61,793 nucleotides of DNA from an uncultured Lachnospiraceae bacterium (GTDB taxonomy: Bacteria > Bacillota > Clostridia > Lachnospirales > Lachnospiraceae). Under the pieces are notes generated by a model. That model did no database searches, was not told the origin of the DNA, and saw nothing but the letters and a program-made list of their open reading frames with translations. Made by a program: the position numbers and the translations under genes. Of the stretch, positions 26,112 to 34,782 are shown one piece after another (within the stretch, counting starts at the first letter, position 1; each line of letters opens with the position of its first letter). The DNA is taken from contig CANSPM010000019.1 in the NCBI GenBank assembly GCA_947648875.1, positions 1 through 61,793 on the forward strand. Direction: 5' to 3'.

Positions 26112-26858
26112 TTACGCTCTCATCAGGCCATCCACACTCAAAACCACACCCGTGATATAGGAAGCCTTTTCCGATGCCAGAAACACAAAGGCATTGGCAA
26201 TATCTTCCGGCTGCCCCAGACGACGCAGCGGAATGCGGGCGATCATGGGATCAATCACTTCTTTGGGCACAGCTTTCATCATATCAGTCTCCGTGATGCC
26301 AGGAGCCACCGCATTCACTCGTATGCCCCTGGGGCCCAGTTCCCTGGCCAGAGAAAGGGTGAAACCGTTCACGGCAAACTTTGATGTGGGATAAGCCACG
26401 CCGCTGGGCTGTCCCGATATGCTGACCATGGAAGAAGTGTTGAGAATCACGCCGCTCCCCTTCTTTTCCATAATATCGCAGGCTGCTCTGGAGCAGTTAA
26501 AAGTACCCTTCACGTTCAGATCCATCACCTTGTCGAACGTTTCCTCCGTGTAACCGGAGAACGGCGTGCTCTCTGAAACGCCCGCATTGTTCACTAAGAT
26601 GTCCAGCCCTCCATACTCCCGGGCCACCTTGTCAAAAGCCTCTTTCACCTCCGTGTATACACTGAGGTTGGGCCAGATCCCCTCCACTTTCCCCTCGGGG
26701 AACTCCTCCTTCAACTGGGCTACAGCCTTGTCCGCCGTCTCCTGCCTGCTGGCGCACAGCACCACTGCCGCCCCTTCCCGCAAAAAAGCCCTCACTGTGG
26801 CAAAGCCGATTCCCCGGCTCCCCCCTGTCACAATTGCTACCTTGTCTTTTAATTCCAT
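26112..26858 (-). CDS. Short-chain dehydrogenase/reductase
   Basis: A 248-residue classical SDR. Cofactor motif TGGSRGIGFA (11-20), NNAG (about 90-93), and catalytic Ser in NTSSMVSISG with YPTSK (Tyr-x-x-x-Lys) near 155-159, then the PG motif APGITETDM. It reduces or oxidises a hydroxyl/keto group with NAD(P)H. It is of FabG type, but standing alone it could equally be a sugar, steroid or other alcohol dehydrogenase. AAGGAGG lies 6 bases before the ATG. Convergent with nothing close; likely monocistronic. Confidence 0.9.
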   Translation of the reverse strand: MELKDKVAIVTGGSRGIGFATVRAFLREGAAVVLCASRQETADKAVAQLKEEFPEGKVEGIWPNLSVYTEVKEAFDKVAREYGGLDILVNNAGVSESTPFSGYTEETFDKVMDLNVKGTFNCSRAACDIMEKKGSGVILNTSSMVSISGQPSGVAYPTSKFAVNGFTLSLARELGPRGIRVNAVAPGITETDMMKAVPKEVIDPMIARIPLRRLGQPEDIANAFVFLASEKASYITGVVLSVDGLMRA

Positions 26859-27023
26859 AATGACCTCCTTGTTTTTATAATAGTATTCTCCTGTTTAACA
26901 TAATATATATGACCATCCGCCTTGCATAAGGTCATTATATCATTAGTACACCGCTTTGCCAAGGAGGCGGGAAAGATTTTCCCGTTGCGTTCGGCCTTCT
27001 GATGGGGTAATATGAGAAAGACA

Positions 27024-27080
27024 TTGTAAGAGATTTGTAAGAAACACCACCGGAAAATTGTAAAAAATGTAGTATATGCT
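27024..27080 (+). promoter_or_regulatory. TTGTAAG direct repeats, likely autoregulatory site
   Basis: TTGTAAG at 27024-27030 and again at 27035-27041 (11-bp period), with a third TTGTAA at 27058-27063 and a possible -10 TATGCT at 27075-27080. Direct repeats with one helical turn spacing are typical binding sites for OmpR/PhoB-family regulators; this lies 100-160 bases upstream of such a regulator gene. The 320-base gap from 26859 holds nothing else. Confidence 0.6.
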
Positions 27081-27180
27081 GGTAGCAGCTTGAAAGATAA
27101 AGTTTCAGCTTTTTCATAAGGCCCTGCTAAGTATGGAAAGCATGGCCCGGCGGGACATGAGTCTGCGGAAAGGAAGAGAC

Positions 27181-27891
27181 ATGGGGGATTGTGTGCTGGT
27201 TGTGGATGATGACAGAGAAATTGTGAAAGCCATCGGCATTCTGCTGGAGGGGGAGGGCTATGAAGTTCTGAAGGCCTACGACGGGCTACAGGCCCTGGAT
27301 ATTCTGGCCGCCAGGCAGGTGCGTCTGGTTCTCATCGACGTAATGATGCCTAAGCTGGACGGCCTCTCGGCAGTAATGCGCATCCGGGAAAAGCAAAATA
27401 TCCCCATTATCGTCCTCTCCGCCAAGAGCGAAGATACTGACAAGGTGCTGGGATTGTCCATGGGCGCGGATGACTATGTGTCCAAGCCCTACAATCCCCA
27501 GGAACTTGCAGCCCGGGTGAAAAGCCAGCTTCGCCGCTACACTCTGCTGGGCGACATTCATGCAGGAAGCCACACGGGCGAACTCCGAAACGGAAGGCTT
27601 TTGTATCGCACAGAGGACAAAACCCTCTACGCGGACGGGGAACCCGTAAAGCTCACCGCCACGGAGACAGGTATCATTGACCTGCTGATGCGCAATCCGG
27701 GAAGAGTCTTTCCCGCCGAAGAGATTTATCGCCGGGTGTGGGGCGAGGACGCGTTTGCTTCGGAGAACACCGTCATGGTGCATATCCGACGCATCCGGGA
27801 AAAGGTGGAGCTGAATCCAAAAGAGCCAGAATATATAAAGGTGGTGTGGGGCATTGGATACAAAATGGAAAAACAGGAAAAAAGCAACTAG
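27181..27891 (+). CDS. OmpR-family response regulator
   Basis: A 236-residue two-domain regulator. Receiver domain: LVVDDDREIV (6-15, acidic pocket), phospho-acceptor Asp in LIDVMMPKLDG near 53, IIVLSAK and KPYNPQEL (conserved Lys). The C-terminal winged helix has LTATETGIIDLLMRNPGRVF and NTVMVHIRRIREKVE. The start at 27181 follows AAAGGAAG; earlier in-frame ATGs lack a site. The 3' end overlaps the kinase gene by 38 bases. It probably binds the TTGTAAG repeats in front of its own gene. Confidence 0.94.
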   Translation: MGDCVLVVDDDREIVKAIGILLEGEGYEVLKAYDGLQALDILAARQVRLVLIDVMMPKLDGLSAVMRIREKQNIPIIVLSAKSEDTDKVLGLSMGADDYVSKPYNPQELAARVKSQLRRYTLLGDIHAGSHTGELRNGRLLYRTEDKTLYADGEPVKLTATETGIIDLLMRNPGRVFPAEEIYRRVWGEDAFASENTVMVHIRRIREKVELNPKEPEYIKVVWGIGYKMEKQEKSN

Positions 27892-30328
27892 TTTTATCGT
27901 CTTCTTTGCGGGAGTCAGCCTGACGCTGGGCGGCGGCATTGAACTCCTGCAAAATCTGCCGGGAGATTTCTGGAGACATCCTGATCAGGTGTTGCAGGAC
28001 GACTACCAGCAGAGTTACCGTTTTCGGGACTATATTGCAGGGCATCTGGAGAATTTCCTCGCCATGGCTACAGATTCCTACGACGGCTATTATAACTGCT
28101 ACGATTCTTATGATTACTATGGGTATGCATATCCTGGTATTATTCAGGAGGGCGTCTTCGAAAGGGAGGCCACGGACAATATTATCGTTGAACAGCCTGC
28201 GTTGGCTCCCGTTGAGGATCTGGGAATGTCTGCCGAAGAACTGGAAGATATCGCGAACTGTTGGCAGAACTATAGCCTGCCGGAACTAACAGACGACCAG
28301 TGGAAAGAAAAGCGAAGGGAGCAATGCCAAAAGCTCGCCCAGCAATATCACGAAGGCATCAAAAAAGACCAGAACCTGCTCTATTCCATCGCCTATGACG
28401 GCAAGGTTCTCTACTCTAACTCAGAGCTGCTTCCCACGGATGGCAGTCTGACTGTGCCGGAAGATTACAATTTTCTGTTACAATATGCGGAGGGAAAAGT
28501 CCGGATTTTCAAGGATGGACAGGAACTGGATGTCTACGGGGACGGCTATTACCGGGATGGCAGTGAGTGGTATGTGCCAGGCTACCACAACTTTACAGTG
28601 GATGACGAGATGAAAAAGGCCGTGATCTACATGGCCGTGGCACGAGAACCCGTGCTGTACACGGAGAGTTCCTACGCCAGAAGCAATTATCAGCAGATGG
28701 ACAATACCCTGTACTGGCTGCGGTATAACACTCTACAAACCAGAACGCGGCTGATCTGCTACATAGCGGCTTTGGGGGGCGGACTTGCGCTCCTTATTCC
28801 GGCACTCCTGTGCAGAAAGTCCAGGCGGGAGGCGAACGCCGCCATTGCCCGATTTACGGGAAAAGTCTGGTTTGAGTGTAAAATACTGCTCTTTCTCCTG
28901 GTTCTGTATGTGCTTTTTCTTCTCTGCGTCACACAGATCTATTGGGATTACGGGGACGTGTGGTACGAGTGGGAGTACATGATCGATAATAACATGATCG
29001 ACAATATCATCTCCAGGACGCTTTGTCATCTTCCCAGCTGGTCTCATATCACTTTGTTCTGGCTGGTATACCTGGCCGCCACCGACCTGCGCCGAAACCG
29101 GAAAGTCTGGCAGCATGGGCTTATAGCTAAACTGTACCGGGCTTTCAGCGCCCGGGATCTGGGACAGCCCCTGTCGGTAAAATCTGCCCACCGAAACGGC
29201 GCCGCCTTTGCCGCTGCCGCCGCATACGGACTGATGATGCTGGCAGGAGGCGTATTAGGTTATGCGCAGGGGAATCACAGCGCCGAAACCGTCTGGGGAG
29301 TTGGCAGCCTTTTCTTCCTGATACTGGTAGGATTTCTGGCGCTGCAATACCGGATCGGAGCCAAAAACATGGAGACTGCCCGGGATCTGGAAGCATTGTC
29401 AAAACGGATCAGCGATATTCGCAGCGGAAACTACGCCGGGTACAAAGAGATTTCCGATAAGAGAGGCGGTTCCGAAAGCGGGAATTTGACCGAAGCCACT
29501 GTGAAAACCGAGGCTGAAACCGGAGACATAATCTTTCCCCGGGACAGAAATTCCCGGCTGGCAGGTCATGATCTGGAGGACACCATCGCGCAGCTGGAGG
29601 ACATCCGGCAGGGTATGGCATGCGCTGTGGATGAACAGATGAAGAGCGAGCGCATGAAAGTGGAGCTCATAGCCAATGTATCCCACGACATCAAGACGCC
29701 GCTGACTTCCATCATCAGCTATGTGCAATTCCTCAAAGAGGAAAAAGAACTGCCAGCGCATGTACAGGACTATGTAAAGATTCTGGACGAAAAGTCCCAG
29801 CGTTTAAAAAACATGGTGCAGGACGTGTTTGCCGTGAGTAAAGCCGCCTCCGGGGAACTGCCCATGCATATGGAGGAACTGGACTTTGGCAAGCTGCTGT
29901 GCCAGACTCTGGCGGATATGGAGGAACAGATCGGCAACAGCAAAGTCACTTTCCGCACGGAAATTCCAGAGTCGCCGGTTATGATTCTGGCCGACGGCCA
30001 ACGGCTGTACCGGGTGTTCCAGAACCTGTTTCAGAACGCCATACAGTATTCTCTGGACGGTTCCAGAGTGTTCGTGACCCTACAGACCGACGGATGTCTG
30101 GCGGTGGCCAGCGTCAAGAATACCTCTTATCTGGAATTGGAAAAAGATAAGGATTTCACGGAACGCTTTGCCAGAGGAGACCAGAGCCGCACCGACGGGG
30201 GCAGCGGTTTAGGACTCTCCATCGCCCAGAGTTTCACGGAAGCCTGCGGCGGAACCTTTAGCTGGGAGACCAACGCGGATCTGTTTGTAGTGACGGTTTC
30301 TTTCCGGATTCTGGGGAATAAAGCGTAA
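27854..30328 (+). CDS. Multi-span sensor histidine kinase
   Basis: An 824-residue kinase starting at TTG inside the regulator gene, behind AAGGTGGTG. Membrane segment 1 lies at about 11-30, then an extracytoplasmic domain of about 265 residues with a Tyr-rich patch (nine Tyr in residues 76-93), then about five further membrane segments between 295 and 505. A HAMP-like linker leads to the dimerisation helix with IANVSHDIKTPLTS (phospho-His near 609) and the ATP-binding domain (NLFQNAIQYS, DGGSGLGLSIAQ). The signal is unknown. It is unusually long, with a 6-span layout seen in some Clostridial cell-envelope sensors. Confidence 0.9.
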   Translation: MDTKWKNRKKATSFIVFFAGVSLTLGGGIELLQNLPGDFWRHPDQVLQDDYQQSYRFRDYIAGHLENFLAMATDSYDGYYNCYDSYDYYGYAYPGIIQEGVFEREATDNIIVEQPALAPVEDLGMSAEELEDIANCWQNYSLPELTDDQWKEKRREQCQKLAQQYHEGIKKDQNLLYSIAYDGKVLYSNSELLPTDGSLTVPEDYNFLLQYAEGKVRIFKDGQELDVYGDGYYRDGSEWYVPGYHNFTVDDEMKKAVIYMAVAREPVLYTESSYARSNYQQMDNTLYWLRYNTLQTRTRLICYIAALGGGLALLIPALLCRKSRREANAAIARFTGKVWFECKILLFLLVLYVLFLLCVTQIYWDYGDVWYEWEYMIDNNMIDNIISRTLCHLPSWSHITLFWLVYLAATDLRRNRKVWQHGLIAKLYRAFSARDLGQPLSVKSAHRNGAAFAAAAAYGLMMLAGGVLGYAQGNHSAETVWGVGSLFFLILVGFLALQYRIGAKNMETARDLEALSKRISDIRSGNYAGYKEISDKRGGSESGNLTEATVKTEAETGDIIFPRDRNSRLAGHDLEDTIAQLEDIRQGMACAVDEQMKSERMKVELIANVSHDIKTPLTSIISYVQFLKEEKELPAHVQDYVKILDEKSQRLKNMVQDVFAVSKAASGELPMHMEELDFGKLLCQTLADMEEQIGNSKVTFRTEIPESPVMILADGQRLYRVFQNLFQNAIQYSLDGSRVFVTLQTDGCLAVASVKNTSYLELEKDKDFTERFARGDQSRTDGGSGLGLSIAQSFTEACGGTFSWETNADLFVVTVSFRILGNKA

Positions 30329-30389
30329 CTGTCCATACAAATTCCCGAAACCACTCTCTCCTTCCCGGGCTGTGCCCGCCGATACGCGT

Positions 30390-30425
30390 AACCGCCGCAG
30401 ATTGCTCTGCGGCGGTTTTGTTTTT
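30390..30425 (+). terminator. Terminator of the two-component operon
   Basis: Perfect 11-bp stem AACCGCCGCAG / CTGCGGCGGTT (30390-30417), loop ATTGCT, then TTGTTTTT. Confidence 0.9.
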
Positions 30426-30447
30426 CCTGATCCCGAATGCCTGTATT

Positions 30448-31305
30448 TTATGTAAACTCCCTCTCGTGCTTCTTGAAAAAATCAAAATACGCCCTCACAT
30501 TGGAAAGTTCCGTCCACCGCTTCACATCCGCCGGGTCCTCATCCAGGTCGTAGATCTTGGCTCCCCTCATGGACAGCAGAAAGGGAGAATGGGTGGCAAT
30601 GACAAACTGACAGCCGAAGAAACGAGCGGAGTCCTCCAAAAAGCGCAACAGCTCCTGCTGCCGCTGGGGCGATAAGCTGTTCTCCGGCTCATCCAGAAGA
30701 TAGAGCCCATTCTCCTGTATTTTTTCGGAGAAATACAAAAAAGCGCTCTCCCCGTTGGAATGCTCCCTCACATTGTCCATCAGATTGGCGCGCACATATC
30801 TGGACTGGGTCTTGGAGCGGGCCTGCACCACCTTTTTCAACTGCTCATAGTCCTCCAGGGAACGCATCTGGAAGTGGGCGTATTTGTTTTCCAGGTATTC
30901 CTGAAACATACCCTCCCGCTTCTGATCAATTCCCTCATTTAACGAGCGTAAGTTCAGCATAAAGTCAAATACATCGTCGCTGGTGATAATTCTGCTGCTC
31001 TTCGGAACAGGCTGCCGGGTCTCGAAATAACAGAGTCTGGTATAGTTTTCAAAAAAATTGCTGCGATTGTACAAAGTATCCCGCTCCAGTCCCAGAGTCT
31101 CCCCGATCACATTCAGCGCCGTGGTCTTACCGGAACCGTTGCCTCCATAAAGAATCGTCACCGGCTCGAAATCCAATACCCGCAAGTTTCTTTTAGACAA
31201 AACCTGAAAAGGGTAAAATGAATCATAGCAGGTCCGTTTTTCCCCCAGAAAGAAGTCAAACTCCTGCTCCCCAGTGGGAAATGTAAATTGCGATAGGTAT
31301 ATCAT
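30448..31305 (-). CDS. AAA/ABC-type ATPase (RecF-like)
   Basis: A 285-residue stand-alone ATPase. Walker A is ILYGGNGSGKTTALN near 51-65. The signature region is NGESAFLYFSEKI near 186, Walker B is LYLLDEPENSLSPQRQQEL near 201-219 and the switch His is ATHSPFLLSMRG near 238. This is the AAA_21 / predicted ATPase group of the SMC-RecF type. Its role is unknown; relatives act in DNA repair or defence. The start at 31305 (MIYLSQFTFP) matches relatives; an ATG seven codons upstream is possible. It follows the 5' nuclease gene by 25 bases, suggesting they work together. Confidence 0.85.
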   Translation of the reverse strand: MIYLSQFTFPTGEQEFDFFLGEKRTCYDSFYPFQVLSKRNLRVLDFEPVTILYGGNGSGKTTALNVIGETLGLERDTLYNRSNFFENYTRLCYFETRQPVPKSSRIITSDDVFDFMLNLRSLNEGIDQKREGMFQEYLENKYAHFQMRSLEDYEQLKKVVQARSKTQSRYVRANLMDNVREHSNGESAFLYFSEKIQENGLYLLDEPENSLSPQRQQELLRFLEDSARFFGCQFVIATHSPFLLSMRGAKIYDLDEDPADVKRWTELSNVRAYFDFFKKHEREFT

Positions 31306-31330
31306 GTGCTCTCTTCTCCCGATCATTTTC

Positions 31331-32230
31331 CTATTTCAGACCGATTCCCGTCAGCACCTCCGTAGTGGTCAGACCGAGGTCCTGCCAGGCCAGATCCTGA
31401 AGCCGCCTGGTGACAGAAGCCCTCTCATCCAGCCGTATAAGCTGATAATTCTTTTGCAGCCGCTCTTCCGCTTCCGTCAGCGCCTTCCGCACGGAAGGCT
31501 TCCCAATCTCACTTTGACGCTCCAACAGTTCATCCAAACTGCCAAACTGCCGCGTCAGGTCCGCTGCCGTCCTGGGGCCGACGCCCCGGACCCCCTCTAT
31601 ATTATCGGCCTTATCTCCTGTAAGGGCTTTGTAATACGCATATTGGGAGGGCTCAATTCCCAGCTTATCCCGAATGTAAGCCATGTCACACAGAACGGTT
31701 TTCTCCCCCCTGTAGCGCAGAACGGACACATTCTCCCCGATCAGCTGAAAAAAATCGCTGTCTAAGGATGAGATGATAATCCGCGCTTTGCTCTCTGTCA
31801 TGGCACAGTGCATGGCCGTTTCCTGCTCGAACGCCCTCCCATAAGCATAGACATAGGCCGCGATCTCGTCGTCGGTCTCATACACCTGCGTCTCCCAGAA
31901 AGGAATCTGTAGATACCGAAGCGCCCGGTATACATCCGGCAACTGAGAAAAGGGATTCTCCTCTCTGGGCACCTGACTGAAATCCGGGCGGTTCGCCTTG
32001 TAATCTTTTGATATATCCCTGCGCCGATTCTCATGTTCTCCGTCAAAAATCACCGCCACATGACTGGGACGCACCCGCCGGACAATTTTCAGCATCGCTC
32101 CCACAAAGCCCAAAGTTCCCTGGATGGCTTTACCCTCCCGGTTCACAATCCGGGCAGGCATCCCGTAAAACATTTGAAACAGCAGATTATGTCCGTCCAC
32201 CAGCAGTAGTATTGGTTGCGTTTTCTCCAT
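31331..32230 (-). CDS. Stand-alone 5'-3' exonuclease / flap nuclease
   Basis: A 299-residue protein matching the nuclease domain of DNA polymerase I without a polymerase. The metal-binding acids are all visible: LLVDGHNLLFQMF (N-terminal Asp), VIFDGEHENRR, VYETDDEIAAYV, ISSLDSDFFQLI and the helix-hairpin-helix ALTGDKADNIEGVRGVGPRT. It would cut 5' flaps or RNA primers. The start is uncertain: 32230 (MEKTQPILLLVDGH) is used, and 32248 is equally possible. It is paired with the ATPase downstream, which could direct it to a substrate. Confidence 0.86.
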   Translation of the reverse strand: MEKTQPILLLVDGHNLLFQMFYGMPARIVNREGKAIQGTLGFVGAMLKIVRRVRPSHVAVIFDGEHENRRRDISKDYKANRPDFSQVPREENPFSQLPDVYRALRYLQIPFWETQVYETDDEIAAYVYAYGRAFEQETAMHCAMTESKARIIISSLDSDFFQLIGENVSVLRYRGEKTVLCDMAYIRDKLGIEPSQYAYYKALTGDKADNIEGVRGVGPRTAADLTRQFGSLDELLERQSEIGKPSVRKALTEAEERLQKNYQLIRLDERASVTRRLQDLAWQDLGLTTTEVLTGIGLK

Positions 32231-32377
32231 TGCACACCCCGTCTTCATCCCGCACCCTGGCGCTTTCTCAAATTGCCTCAGATATTCTCTTTTCCGGACG
32301 ATTTTGCACAAAATCAGTTATATGGTCCACCAAAGCCCCAGGCCAAAAACATGGCATCCGGCTCCTTTTCCGCTGCC

Positions 32378-33160
32378 CTACCCCAGCGCCACATCCAGCA
32401 CCATCATCAGGGTAAAGCCCATGGCCACACCGATGGTGCCGATATTGGTGTGCTCTCCGGACTGGGACTCCGGAATCAGTTCTTCCACCACCACATAAAT
32501 CATGGCTCCCGCCGCAAAGGAAAGCAGATAGGGCAGGAAGGGCACCACCAGATTAGTCAGAAGTATCGTGATCACCGCGCCAATGGGTTCCACCAGTCCG
32601 GAAAGCATTCCATAGTAAAAGGCCCTGCCCTTGGAGATACCCTGCCCGCTGCTTTTCAGAGGCATGGAAATAATGGCTCCCTCCGGGAAATTCTGGATGG
32701 CAATGCCCACGGCCAGAGCAAAGGCCCCTGCCATGGTTATGCCCGTGTTACCCATCAGGGCCCCGGCAAAGGTTACACCCACCGCCATACCCTCCGGCAG
32801 ATTGTGCAGCGTCACCGCAAAGACCAGCATGGCCGTCTTGCCCAGACCGGTCTTCACGCCCTCCGGCCTGTTGCTGTCCAGATGCAGATGTGGAATCAGA
32901 CTGTCCAACGCCAGCAGGAAAAACATTCCCAGCAAAAATCCCACCGTGGCAGGCACCCAGGCAATTTTGCCCTGTTCTCCGGCCATCTCAATGCCGGGGA
33001 TGAGCAGCGACCACACAGAAGCCGCAATCATCACTCCCGCCGCGAAACCCAAAAGGAGCTTCTCCAGCTTTTTATTCATTTCATTCTTCATCAGGAACAC
33101 CATGGCCGCGCCCAATGTGGTTCCCGCAAAAGGAATTAACAGACCCGTAACTACCTGCAT
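32378..33160 (-). CDS. ZIP-family metal transporter
   Basis: A 260-residue membrane protein with about eight helices. The two metal-site helices are clear: VTLHNLPEGMAVGV near 116-129 and GIAIQNFPEGAIISMPL near 151-167, followed by SGLVEPIGAV. It resembles the ZupT / GufA branch and should import zinc or another divalent metal. A short His-containing loop (HLHLDSN) lies in the middle. It stands alone, 148 bases from the nuclease gene, and is 210 bases after the phosphatase gene. Confidence 0.93.
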   Translation of the reverse strand: MQVVTGLLIPFAGTTLGAAMVFLMKNEMNKKLEKLLLGFAAGVMIAASVWSLLIPGIEMAGEQGKIAWVPATVGFLLGMFFLLALDSLIPHLHLDSNRPEGVKTGLGKTAMLVFAVTLHNLPEGMAVGVTFAGALMGNTGITMAGAFALAVGIAIQNFPEGAIISMPLKSSGQGISKGRAFYYGMLSGLVEPIGAVITILLTNLVVPFLPYLLSFAAGAMIYVVVEELIPESQSGEHTNIGTIGVAMGFTLMMVLDVALG

Positions 33161-33370
33161 AATAGTGCTCCTACTTTCCGATTGCTCTTATGATTAATAT
33201 ATGAGAGGACCCTCCTCCTGCCACAATTGCCTTACGCCAAGCTGCCGTTCTGCTTCGACCGCCCGGTCATATAACCGCCTGCCCGTCTTCCCCCTGCTGT
33301 ATAACAGACCTTGCCCATATGATCCCCTTTATATGCGTTATGTTTTACCGTGTCTTACCGGATTGGCACC

Positions 33371-34135
33371 TCAGTCGTGTCTGTCCTCATTTCCGTAGAC
33401 CTCGCAGAATCGGGCCGCAAAGGCAGGTTCTTCCCCTGCTTCGTACAGATGAGAGATATCTCCAAAAGCCGTCATGCGAAATGCGGCCTTACCCCGCCTG
33501 CGCTCCTCCGTGTACAGAGTGGTCACCGCAGTGGGGGCGGCCACCGTCCCATGCCACAGTACCATGGGGGATATTCCCAGCAGATGACTGAGCAATACAC
33601 ATTCTACCCCAAAGTGACAGAAAAATACCAACGTGTCCTGATTAGCCTGCTTAACACGGTAAATCTCCCCCTTGCGCTGGTAACCGTGTTCCTCCAGCAC
33701 GCCGTCAAAATTCCGTATCACCCAATTATATTCTTCCTGAATCCCCACCCGTATTTCACCTGTGACGGGGTCCGTAGCCATAGCCTCCCGCATCATGGGC
33801 GGCGTACTCCACAGATCACGGCGGTAGAATTCATCTACCCTTGTCCAGTCCTGGGGCAGCCAGTCCCAGGATATCATCTTATGATCCGCCACGTCCGGCC
33901 TCATTATCTGAGGGGCAAATTCCCGCAGCCACGGGCACACGGTAGCCTCGCGCCCCATTTTTTCCAACGTCAAAGATGCTGTGTCCCTGGCGCGCCCCAG
34001 CGGGGATACATAAAACTCCTTTACATCCAGCCGCGATATCCTGTCTGCCAGAAACGCCGCTTCCCGCCATCCTTTCTCTGTCAGGGAATCCCTCCCGTAG
34101 TCCGGGTCCCCATGCCGTACTATAATCAGTCTCAT
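33371..34135 (-). CDS. Histidine phosphatase family protein
   Basis: A 254-residue enzyme of the phosphoglycerate mutase-like superfamily. The catalytic motif LIIVRHGDPDY (3-13) has the phospho-histidine; a second Arg lies in FYVSPLGRARDTA near 54-66 and the second catalytic His in VFFCHFGVECVLL near 195-207. The Glu-containing FAPQIMRPDV segment is also typical. The substrate is unknown. The start at 34135 follows AGGAAAGA. A perfect 20-base palindrome sits 24 bases upstream and probably controls this gene. Confidence 0.9.
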   Translation of the reverse strand: MRLIIVRHGDPDYGRDSLTEKGWREAAFLADRISRLDVKEFYVSPLGRARDTASLTLEKMGREATVCPWLREFAPQIMRPDVADHKMISWDWLPQDWTRVDEFYRRDLWSTPPMMREAMATDPVTGEIRVGIQEEYNWVIRNFDGVLEEHGYQRKGEIYRVKQANQDTLVFFCHFGVECVLLSHLLGISPMVLWHGTVAAPTAVTTLYTEERRRGKAAFRMTAFGDISHLYEAGEEPAFAARFCEVYGNEDRHD

Positions 34136-34158
34136 TCTTTCCTCTTTCCCGCAAACCT

Positions 34159-34178
34159 GTAGTTGACGAGTCAACTAC
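34159..34178. promoter_or_regulatory. Perfect palindromic operator upstream of the phosphatase
   Basis: GTAGTTGACGAGTCAACTAC: 9-bp perfect arms with a 2-base centre. It lies between a minus-strand TACAAT (-10 candidate, 34194-34199) and the phosphatase start, an ideal position for a repressor. TTGAC/GTCAA palindromes are typical of MarR-type regulators. Confidence 0.6.
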
Positions 34179-34202
34179 TGCCTTACCTGTTGTATTGTAC
34201 CA

Positions 34203-34237
34203 ACAATAAAATCCACGCTCCCCAAGGATTCTATTGT
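34203..34237. terminator. Conserved-loop hairpin copy 3
   Basis: Arms ACAATAAAATCC (34203-34214) and GGATTCTATTGT (34226-34237), one mismatch, 11-base loop ACGCTCCCCAA. It lies downstream of the small gene at 34366-34602 (minus strand) and upstream of the phosphatase. Confidence 0.6.
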
Positions 34238-34365
34238 CTTGAATCCATATTGGGAAGTTCTGCCTCCAAACTTTTTTCCACTGTTATTGATACATCCAAT
34301 CCCATTTGAATGTCCACATTCAAATACAAATTTGCGCGATATCCCCGACCCGGCTGCCTTCCGTA

Positions 34366-34602
34366 TCACCATCCGATATGATTATAATGGGAATATCCTT
34401 TCATTTCCTCCTGAAAACAGTCAATCTGCTGACGGATCCGTCTTCGCTCCTTCTCCGGCAGTTCGCCCTCCATGGCTTCAAACAAACGCCTGGCCTCCTT
34501 GAGGCCGTCCCTGGCCGCATCCTTGTAATTGTTGGCCAGACTGTTGGCCACTATGGTCAGCTGGGCATCAATCTCTCCCGTTTTTCTCTTATAACCAAAC
34601 AT
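34366..34602 (-). CDS. Small hypothetical protein
   Basis: A 78-residue soluble, charged, mostly helical protein (MFGYKRKTGEIDAQ start, then IVANSLANNYKDAARDGLKE). I recognise no family. GGGAGG lies 5 bases before the ATG at 34602, which fixes the start and supports translation; the longer hydrophobic upstream frame is not needed. It lies between two hairpins of the conserved-loop family, so it seems to be its own transcription unit. Confidence 0.6.
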   Translation of the reverse strand: MFGYKRKTGEIDAQLTIVANSLANNYKDAARDGLKEARRLFEAMEGELPEKERRRIRQQIDCFQEEMKGYSHYNHIGW

Positions 34603-34650
34603 CCCGTCCTCCCTTCCGAACACTATTATCTTTATTATAATGGCAAGCCG

Positions 34651-34699
34651 CAAAAAATACAACAACAGAATCCAGGGTCCACAAGGATTCTGTTGTTGT
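34651..34699 (-). terminator. Terminator of the LytTR gene, conserved-loop hairpin copy 4
   Basis: Perfect 15-bp stem (34659-34673 with 34685-34699; arm ACAACAACAGAATCC), 11-base loop AGGGTCCACAA, followed on the minus strand by TATTTTTTG. Located 84 bases after the LytTR stop. Confidence 0.85.
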
Positions 34700-34782
34700 A
34701 AACAAAAAGAAGCCGTTGTTCACAGCTTCTCTACTGATACAGGTCTGGTATGGAATATCCCACCGCGACAGGCGCACAGACA

